Shown here: one piece after another, positions 32,879-38,373 of the stretch
How the letters are laid out: each line of letters begins with the position of its first letter
Position numbering within the stretch: the stretch's first letter is position 1
Program-made: the position numbers and the translations under genes
Notes under the pieces: generated by a model
The model's database searches: none
Told to the model about the DNA's origin: nothing
The model's input: only the letters and a program-made list of their open reading frames with translations
Assembly (NCBI GenBank): GCA_902812345.1
Contig: CADDZM010000011.1
Span: forward strand, 1 to 38,373
Length of the DNA stretch: 38,373 bases
Origin: Chloroflexota bacterium
GTDB lineage: Bacteria > Chloroflexota > Chloroflexia > Chloroheliales > Chloroheliaceae
Direction: 5' to 3'

Positions 32879-33282
32879 TTCCTGCCTCGATTCCCGGTAA
32901 CAATCATTTTACAAATAAACAGAGAGCCTTTCATACTAGGTGTTTAGATAAGTGTTTAGGTATAGGTGTTTAGGTAGATTTTGAATTCAAATCTGGTTTT
33001 AATTAACCTCAACATTGATTCAATGAATATAGCATTTAGAGGCTTTACAAAGCTATTACAGGTATGCTTTTTACCATCTAAACTTATTTAAGGGCATAAA
33101 ACGCTTCGTTAAAAGACCCTTTTACCAGTTATGAAAGGCGCTCTGTGAAACTTTGCTGCCAGGTGGCTACCCGGGGACAGGCCGGGAAGGGCTGGCAGTG
33201 GTGGTCAGGGTCTGGCATTCGCCCGAGAGCGATAAGGTGCAAGCGGTCCGGTTAGCCGGGGGAGTGGAATCAGCACGGGCCA
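32879..33282. other. 404-nt intergenic region with short repeats and a coding-like remnant
   Basis: Left part: AT-rich with three GTGTTTAGRTA copies (32939-32976). Right part: GC-rich, with an open frame 33138-33302 (start-less, overlapping the end of the EamA gene antisense) whose translation reads protein-like (VVVRVWHSPESDKVQAVRL). I do not recognise the source protein. Confidence 0.45.
32939..32976. repeat. three direct repeats GTGTTTAGRTA
   Basis: TGTTTAGATA, TGTTTAGGTA and TGTTTAGGTA occur in close succession in an AT-rich stretch between divergent neighbours. They could be regulator sites or a replication slippage product. Confidence 0.4.
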
Positions 33283-34266
33283 CTACCGTTTGGAACGGCT
33301 GAGAATTATTATAGCGCCCAGAATACAAAGACTGCCGGCCAGCTTAACCACACTAAACGGCTCGGCTAAAATTAAAGCTCCCAGAATAACAGTCGTCGCC
33401 GGTTCGCTGGTAGAAATAATGGCGGTCCTGCTGGACCCTATAAGATTTACCCCGATTAGAAGGAGATATATCGAAATGCCGGTCAAAAACCCGATGACCA
33501 GGCAGATTACCAAACCGCCCGCCGACATGCTTCCGCTAAAATTTGCCGTTACAAACAGATACAGAGTGAAACAGACCGCGGTTACGGGCAACGAATAAGC
33601 TGCTTTGACGATACCGGATACCTGGGGGCCAATTCTTCCCGCCAGTACCACGTACCAGGAATTACTGAATGCGGAAGCCAGCGATAGTAGCCCACCTACC
33701 ACGCTGAAACCAGACGTTATGGCTAAAGCTCCCAGCGGGTCGACCGTCAGAAAGCAGCCGGCCAGGGCCAGAGCCAGAGCGGTAGCTTTTAAACCGGTCA
33801 GCTTTTCTTTAAAGAAAAGAATCGACCATAACACTACCATAGCCGGGTAAACAAAAACCAGCAGGGAATTGGTGCTGGCCGGTAACAATTCCAGAGCCAG
33901 AAAATAAAAAAGCGAGTTGGTAATCCATAACAAACCCAGGAAACCAAAACCGGCCAGGCGAGGCAGAGGTTGGCGCAAATCATACATATTCTTACGTGCA
34001 ACCAAAATTCCAAGAATAAGCCAGATTACCAGCGAGGCCATAATGAACCGGAACATTAAGAGGGTCGGCACGTTGGCCCCTTCATCAAAGGCGTATTTTC
34101 CCAGGATACCCTGAACGCCGAATAGTATACCTGCCAGGGCCGTCGCGCCAATACCGAGCAGTGTCCGCTTTCTTTGCCCGCCAAAATATTCTCCGCCCTC
34201 TACCGGCACCACATTGTTAGAGGGGGTTACTTGTGTTTCGGAACTTATTTGTTTTAGCTGATTCAT
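33283..34266 (-). CDS. EamA/DMT-superfamily transporter (10 TM)
   Basis: A 327-residue drug/metabolite transporter with two EamA repeats: first near ATALAGILFGVQGILGKYAF to VYPAMVVLWSILFFKEKLTG, second ending GSSRTAIISTSEPATTVILGALILAEPF. About ten hydrophobic segments, inner membrane. Such proteins export or import amino acids, sugars or metabolites; near the dehydrogenase and enolase-type genes a role in moving their substrate or product is an inference. The 5' flank is made of four 12-bp repeats and lacks a ribosome site. Confidence 0.86.
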   Translation of the reverse strand: MNQLKQISSETQVTPSNNVVPVEGGEYFGGQRKRTLLGIGATALAGILFGVQGILGKYAFDEGANVPTLLMFRFIMASLVIWLILGILVARKNMYDLRQPLPRLAGFGFLGLLWITNSLFYFLALELLPASTNSLLVFVYPAMVVLWSILFFKEKLTGLKATALALALAGCFLTVDPLGALAITSGFSVVGGLLSLASAFSNSWYVVLAGRIGPQVSGIVKAAYSLPVTAVCFTLYLFVTANFSGSMSAGGLVICLVIGFLTGISIYLLLIGVNLIGSSRTAIISTSEPATTVILGALILAEPFSVVKLAGSLCILGAIIILSRSKR

Positions 34267-34314
34267 TATAAGTAATGCAATAAGTAATGCAATAAGTAAT
34301 GCAATAAGTAATGC
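34267..34314. repeat. four tandem 12-bp repeats directly before the EamA start
   Basis: Unit AATAAGTAATGC in four head-to-tail copies (first copy differs at one base) abuts the ATG of the minus-strand EamA gene, occupying the place of the ribosome-binding site. Copy-number change would shift promoter-to-start distance by 12 bp steps. Confidence 0.85.
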
Positions 34315-34332
34315 ATAATTATTTGTTTGACC

Positions 34333-34344
34333 ACCTGTTCAGGT
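34333..34344. promoter_or_regulatory. palindrome upstream of the EamA gene, possible operator
   Basis: ACCTG-TT-CAGGT, perfect 5-bp arms, lies ~70 bp upstream of the EamA start and just beyond the tandem repeats. A regulator site is plausible. Confidence 0.35.
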
Positions 34345-34395
34345 AATTCGTTAAGTTAAATACCTTTGGAAATTCTTTCTTGCTCACTTTATAAC

Positions 34396-35439
34396 TTACT
34401 TTGACCCGGCCAAACCCGGTAAAGGAGATACCTTTAACTTTGCGGCCCACTCGTTAAGCCGGGCCACCAGGGCCGGGTCTAATTCGATACCCTGCGAAAG
34501 ATACCGCTTTTTATTTTCCGAAGATTGGCGGCCCGGCATCTTAACATCAGGCTCTAAGTCCTTGACCCGGTTTATAATGTCTGAAACTCTTGCCTGAAAG
34601 TATTCGACCGGCATTAAAGCAGCTATTTTGATTGCGATGGCGGTCTGGGAGGAAATTTCCGGGGAAGGGATATTCGGGTTCGTCTCATCCAGGATTTCTC
34701 CATTCGATAACACGCCGGTCATGATTTCCCCCAGCAGGGCCAGCCCAAACCCTTTATGCCCTGCCAGAGGATTAAACATGCCTCCTTGCAAAATCTCTTT
34801 GGGGTCGGAGGTTGGCTGATGATTGGCATTCATACCCCAGTAATCGGGTACGGTTCCCCCGGCTTTTATTTTCTCTTTGAGTTTGCCATAAGAAGAATAA
34901 GCCATCGATATGTCGAGCATCAGGGGGAATCCCTGGTCGCTCATAACCGCAAAGCCAAAAGGATTATTGCCTAAAAAATTGCGGCTGGCGCCTGGCGCGC
35001 CCATCGTATTGACAGCCCGGGAATAAATAAGGCCCAGGTAATCCTTCTCTGCCGCCTGTTCGGCATAAGGGGAAGCGGCCAGGAAGTGATTGCTGTGCCG
35101 GACCGTGCAGAAACCGATACCGTATTCGCCTGCCAGCCGCATAGCCTGTTCCATAATAAAGGAACAGCAAATTTCGCCCAGCCCGTTATCGCCGTCATAA
35201 CTCTCAACGGCCTGGTATTTATGTAACAGGGTAATATTCGGATTGGGCTTAACCCTGCCGCTTTCGATTAAACTGAGGCGGTTCGCCAGGTCATTAATAT
35301 CGTGATGGCCCACTCCCCGCAAAGTAGCCCGGATATATACCTTTGCCGTGGTCCTGGCATTGGTCGGCGTTAAACCGGCGGCCTGTAATAATTCGATAAT
35401 AAAACTTTCCAGTTCATCTACCCCAATTTGCCCGGTCAT
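34396..35439 (-). CDS. Ldh-family (malate/L-lactate/L-sulfolactate-type) NAD(P)-dependent dehydrogenase
   Basis: A 347-residue member of the type 2 malate/L-lactate dehydrogenase family, unrelated to classical Rossmann LDHs. VYIRATLRGVGHHDINDLANRL and the catalytic-region RHSNHFLAASPYAEQA are typical, as are GNNPFGFAV, PLMLDIS and the late GHKGFGLALLGEIM. Such enzymes oxidise or reduce 2-hydroxy acids, ureidoglycolate or delta-1-piperideine-2-carboxylate; the substrate is open. ATG 35439 is chosen over TTG 35445 because GGAAGGAAG lies 8 nt before it. Probably co-transcribed with the EamA gene; a link to the enolase-type gene is likely. Confidence 0.85.
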   Translation of the reverse strand: MTGQIGVDELESFIIELLQAAGLTPTNARTTAKVYIRATLRGVGHHDINDLANRLSLIESGRVKPNPNITLLHKYQAVESYDGDNGLGEICCSFIMEQAMRLAGEYGIGFCTVRHSNHFLAASPYAEQAAEKDYLGLIYSRAVNTMGAPGASRNFLGNNPFGFAVMSDQGFPLMLDISMAYSSYGKLKEKIKAGGTVPDYWGMNANHQPTSDPKEILQGGMFNPLAGHKGFGLALLGEIMTGVLSNGEILDETNPNIPSPEISSQTAIAIKIAALMPVEYFQARVSDIINRVKDLEPDVKMPGRQSSENKKRYLSQGIELDPALVARLNEWAAKLKVSPLPGLAGSK

Positions 35440-35835
35440 CTTCAAAACTTCCTTCCTCTGTTAGGTTCCTCAGGTATATTCCTGCTCCTGATAACTTCCT
35501 GCTCTAAAAACAGCCAGGGTTCAGGTAGCCCCGGTCGGGACGTTCTCAATTCTTTTCGCCACTCGGCGAGCGAGCTTGTTTTACCAGACCGGACCGGACC
35601 TGACAACAGCCATTTGCAATACAGGATACTGTCCAGCCATCTGGTAAACCAGGGCCGGTTGCGGCTGAGGGAAATAGAATTTGGCGATTATAGGGTTAAG
35701 TACAATAGGGATTTGTTAATATTGTATAGCAAATCGAGCCAAACAAGAACCCTATTTTATCACAAAACCCTCTCCTTAAACCAGGCAGCGGGTCAAGCTG
35801 ACCATCAGTTCAACAGCTTCCTCGCCCGTTAAACC
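35440..35835. other. intergenic region upstream of the Ldh-type gene, no gene recognised
   Basis: A plus-strand open frame (35428-35832) overlaps the Ldh start antisense and does not read like protein. The stretch contains low-complexity remnants only; I see no RNA or repeat. Confidence 0.4.
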
Positions 35836-36132
35836 TTGCTCGCGTACCAGGGACCGGCACGTATTTTAACTGACTTAAGCGGCTATACCACCTCTTCTAA
35901 TTTACCACTCAAAAATGCTTACCAGTCTACCTACAAGGGTAATGGCGATACCTTTGTTGCCAGGTTTAACTCCAGCGGTAGCCTGGTTTATTTCTCTTAT
36001 TTTGGCGGTAGCACAAATGAGTTTGGTTTTTCTATAGCTGTGGACGGGAGCGGTAACATCTTTATCAGTGGTTTTACCGACTCTACAAATTTGCCGGTTA
36101 AAAACGCCTATCAAAATAGACTAAAGAATTAA
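35836..36132 (+). pseudogene. remnant of an SBBP (beta-propeller repeat) protein
   Basis: A 98-codon frame, opening only with TTG, matches about 1.3 units of SBBP repeats: GDTFVARFNSSGSLVYFSYFG, then FGFSIAVDGSGNIFISGFTD and two copies of a NLPxKNAYQ phrase. It begins inside one unit and ends (NRLKN, stop) inside the next, without signal peptide or anchor. Intact SBBP proteins are large and secreted, so this is most likely a leftover piece. Confidence 0.65.
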
Positions 36133-36192
36133 TTTTGATGTTATTGGGATAAAGGTTTGTTGAGAGGTAAGTCGCCTGGAATAAGATAAAAA

Positions 36193-36221
36193 TTGTACCT
36201 CGTCTTTGGATATATTATACT
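36193..36221 (+). promoter_or_regulatory. promoter of the enolase-superfamily gene
   Basis: TTGTAC (36193-36198) and TATACT (36216-36221) are separated by 17 bp, about 85 nt before the ATG. A 10-bp palindrome AGGTTAACCT (36295-36304) overlaps the ribosome site. Confidence 0.55.
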
Positions 36222-36307
36222 CGAAAGGTAATCAGCCATCCGGCGCGCTGGGAATGAATAACCAAACAGTTATTATTATTTAATTTAAAAAACGAGGTTA
36301 ACCTGAA

Positions 36308-37612
36308 ATGAATGTCCGACCCCAGGATCAGGTAAAGACTGCTTCAAGTCCTAGCCAACTGCGTATAACAGATATGCGGACTGCCACAGTCGGTTGGGAA
36401 GATCACTGGCATTTCACCATTATTCGCATTGATACAAATCAAGGTCTGAGCGGATATGGAGAAGTCCGCGATTTAGCTTCTAAAAACTATGCCCTGATGC
36501 TTAAAAGTCGGCTTCTGGGTGAAAACCCCTGTAATGTAGACAAACTGTTCAGGAAGATTAAACAATTTGGTCACCATGGACGGCAAGGAGGTGGCGTATC
36601 CGCCGTTGAAATGGCCCTGATGGATCTGGCTGGCAAAGCCTATGGTGTACCTGCTTATGTCCTGGCGGGCGGAAAGTTCCGCGATCGCATCAGGATGTAC
36701 TGCGATACCCCAAATGAAGCCACCGGTGAAGCCATGGGCAAGAAACTACTCAACCGGCTAAATCAGGGTTATACCATGCTCAAAATGGACCTGGGAGTGC
36801 AGCCTTTAGTGGGGGTAAAAGGCGCTCTTAGCTGGCCCCAGGGAATGTTAGCGGGCGATGCTGAAGACAAAATGGAGAAAATGCTTAATATCCATACCCT
36901 GATGCACCCCTTTACCCACGTGCGGCTGACCCCTAAAGGGATTGCGCTGCTTTGCGAATACGCCGAGCAGGTCCGGGCGGTGGTAGGAGATGAGGTTCCA
37001 ATTGCCGTTGACCATCTCGGCCATATCGGCATAGATGATTGTATTCGCCTTGGACAAGCCCTGGAGCCTTTTAATCTGGCCTGGCTGGAAGACCTGGTTC
37101 CCTGGCAATTTACCGATAGTTGGGTTCAACTTGAACGAGCCTTAAACACCCCGGTCTGCACCGGCGAAGATATTTACCTGAAAGAAGGGTTCTTGCCTTT
37201 GCTACAGGCCAGGGCTGTAAATGTCATTCACCCGGACCTGTCTACCAGTGGCGGTATTCTTGAAACTAAACGCATCGGGGATACTGCTCAGGAATACGGT
37301 ATAAGTATGGCTCTACATATGGCCGGAACCCCGATCAGTACCATGGCTAGCGTACATTGTGCGGCTGCGACTGAAAACTTTATTGCCCTTGAGCATCACT
37401 TTTCGGAAATCCCCTTCTGGAGCGACTTCATTGAAGGGTTGCCAAAGCCGCTCATTCAAAACGGCTATATCACGGTTCCCGAAAGCCCGGGATTGGGCTT
37501 TGAAATTAATGAGGAAGTAATAAAAGAACATTTGATAGCTGAAGACCGGGGCTTCTTTGAGCCAACCCCTCAATGGAATACCTCGGGCAGTTGGGACCGG
37601 CGCTGGTCCTAA
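36308..37612 (+). CDS. mandelate racemase/enolase-superfamily sugar-acid dehydratase-like enzyme
   Basis: A 434-residue enolase-superfamily protein. The N-terminal capping domain holds IIRIDTNQGLSGYGEVRDLASKNYA. In the barrel the base K in MLKMDLG, metal ligands D (VPIAVDHLGH), E (WLEDLVPW) and E (VCTGEDIY), and the late H (ALHMAGTP) are visible, an arrangement seen in mandelate-racemase-group acid-sugar dehydratases. Its length exceeds the usual ~370-400, with an insert around 180-215 (GALSWPQGML...THVRLTP). Composition is less GC-rich than the core genes, hinting at transfer. Together with the Ldh-type enzyme and EamA transporter it could form a hydroxy/sugar acid pathway; substrate not determined. 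Confidence 0.85.
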   Translation: MNVRPQDQVKTASSPSQLRITDMRTATVGWEDHWHFTIIRIDTNQGLSGYGEVRDLASKNYALMLKSRLLGENPCNVDKLFRKIKQFGHHGRQGGGVSAVEMALMDLAGKAYGVPAYVLAGGKFRDRIRMYCDTPNEATGEAMGKKLLNRLNQGYTMLKMDLGVQPLVGVKGALSWPQGMLAGDAEDKMEKMLNIHTLMHPFTHVRLTPKGIALLCEYAEQVRAVVGDEVPIAVDHLGHIGIDDCIRLGQALEPFNLAWLEDLVPWQFTDSWVQLERALNTPVCTGEDIYLKEGFLPLLQARAVNVIHPDLSTSGGILETKRIGDTAQEYGISMALHMAGTPISTMASVHCAAATENFIALEHHFSEIPFWSDFIEGLPKPLIQNGYITVPESPGLGFEINEEVIKEHLIAEDRGFFEPTPQWNTSGSWDRRWS

Positions 37613-37814
37613 AGCTAATTGGGAGCGAGTGAAGTAGCATCTGTGAGCTTTAACCATACCGAGAGCGTTCTTTTGCGGGGCCAGCTTTGCATACCATCGG
37701 AACGCCGCGCCCCCCCCTGTAATCTGGCAGCCGCCGTTAAGATTAATTTGCACGCCGTTATTATTCGAAATTAACCCTTGGGCGGTGTTCAGGGTAATAA
37801 CCGGGGTTGATAAT

Positions 37815-38057
37815 GAAAAGGTTGGAGTTACAATCTGCTGGATGAAGGGCAAAACCTGCTCTTTGCCCGGCTTGGCATTTTTGCCGGAACATTTAACTCT
37901 GACGTTGCCGAAAGGGTCTGCAACGCGGAGTACGACCCGGACCTGGATATGCTGGATGACCTGACTTCTTTGAAAGATCACAGCCTGGTAAAGCTTGTTT
38001 CGGAGTCAGGAGAAGATGAACCCCACCTTAGAATACTTTTTCAAATTTCGAGTTGGT
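37815..38057 (+). pseudogene. remnant of an AfsR/LuxR-type STAND ATPase regulator
   Basis: In one frame the translation gives YNLLDEGQNLLFARLGIFAG, then DVAERVC and LDMLDDLTSLKDHSLVKLV with EPHLRILFQI. This is the conserved stretch after the NB-ARC domain of AfsR-like regulators (pattern WSYxLL..LFxRLxVFAGG...LxxLxDKSLV...RxLETI). A stop lies just upstream and the frame ends soon after RILFQI, so only ~75 residues survive. Confidence 0.6.
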
Positions 38058-38234
38058 ATCGTGCGCGGAGATGCGGCCTATGACACCAAAGCGTGGCGCT
38101 ACGTAGGCGGACATCTAAGAGCCATCTGGGCCGTTGATTACAATTTACGGCGGGGTGGCAAAAAGAAACTAGCCGACCGTGAAGCCATGAAACGGGGTAA
38201 TAATCAAAGCCTTTCAGAGGAAGAAAATAGTTAG
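37995..38234 (+). pseudogene. transposase-like remnant (DDE type)
   Basis: From about 38050 the frame reads VGIVRGDAAYDTKAWRYVGG, then AVDYNLRRGGKKKLADRE, resembling the middle Asp region and basic segment of DDE transposases (GDxAYDsk...NPRRKKK). Only ~60 residues remain, fused to the end of the ATPase remnant; no terminal inverted repeats or second catalytic region seen. Confidence 0.5.
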
Positions 38235-38373
38235 TCAAGATAATGGTTCTTATCTTTACTAATTGTTTGAACACTTTTCCAGGTTTTTACAAACCGGTCT
38301 CCAGATGCTGCCTGAAGAACTCAAGAAGTTAACCGGAGATACCGGTAATTAAATCAACCCCTTACCCTTTCAA

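Larger units (their letters stand above)
37613..38373. other. 761-nt right end, mosaic of gene remnants
   Basis: No intact gene seen. It contains a start-less piece of an AfsR/LuxR-type ATPase, a transposase-like piece and, at 38263-38352, a short frame (LFEHFSRFLQTG...) that reads protein-like but is unrecognised. The minus-strand frame 37313-37981 covers the enolase-type gene antisense; only its 37680-37850 part reads protein-like (NNNGVQINLNGGCQITGGG). Confidence 0.5.

Noticed and set aside
32939-33060. CRISPR array or replication iterons
   Set aside because: The repeats are too short and too few, with no spacers, cas genes or dnaA-like boxes.
35428-35832. 134-codon plus-strand frame with a lipoprotein-like start
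   Set aside because: It begins antisense inside the Ldh-type gene leader, lacks a ribosome site and has no domain pattern; the LITSC motif is probably chance.
37313-37981. 222-codon minus-strand frame across the end of the enolase-type gene
   Set aside because: Its first half is antisense shadow; only a short middle part looks protein-like and cannot be assigned.

Overview
The window looks like a chromosomal segment of a GC-rich free-living bacterium, most likely a member of Chloroflexota. This is inferred from the gene set rather than from a marker gene: an archaeal-style XPB helicase with Bax1 nuclease, a Usp-Usp-GT81-like fusion, a long IspG, a GT87 mannosyltransferase and Thr/Ala/Pro-rich lipoproteins. 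No rRNA, tRNA, CRISPR array, prophage or intact insertion sequence was seen. Genes run on both strands in short operons, several with recognisable -35/-10 promoters and intrinsic terminators.

Layout. 0.1-6.3 kb (+): MFS exporter, the Usp-Usp-glycosyltransferase fusion with a long leader, a CoA-type NUDIX hydrolase and a fused homoaconitase-like (Lys4-type) hydratase. 6.4-7.5 kb (-): PadR-like and MarR regulators. 7.8-11.4 kb (+): XPB-like helicase and Bax1/DUF790 nuclease, followed by a 24-bp-stem hairpin. 11.7-14.9 kb (+): AzlC, AzlD, a cation diffusion facilitator and a family 2 glycosyltransferase. 15.0-17.7 kb (+): a membrane-anchored protein and a lipoprotein. 17.7-18.9 kb (-): an SCO6745-family protein with two tiny coupled membrane proteins. 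19.2-21.4 kb (+): IspG, converging on a cyclopropane-synthase-like/SCP2 fusion (-), then gatC-gatA (-). 24.9-26.3 kb (+): GT87 transferase. 26.3-27.5 kb (-): methyltransferase and a small membrane protein.

27.9-32.6 kb (+) is the most interesting block. It holds a PP2C-like phosphatase, a protein kinase with a zinc ribbon and a large C-terminal domain, a nicotinamidase-like hydrolase and a von Willebrand A protein. The phosphatase, kinase-zinc-ribbon and vWA proteins match the composition of the predicted 'TerY-P' phosphorylation triad known from comparative genomics. The hydrolase set between kinase and vWA keeps all catalytic and metal residues and may be an unrecognised partner. The block starts at a near-consensus promoter with a perfect palindrome at the expected transcription start.

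32.6-38.4 kb is looser and less uniform in composition: a YkgJ-like Cys-cluster protein, an EamA transporter preceded by four 12-bp tandem repeats, an Ldh-family dehydrogenase, an enolase-superfamily sugar-acid dehydratase-like protein, and gene remnants (SBBP repeat, AfsR/LuxR-type ATPase, transposase). This looks like a recombination-prone accessory end with a small catabolic cluster.
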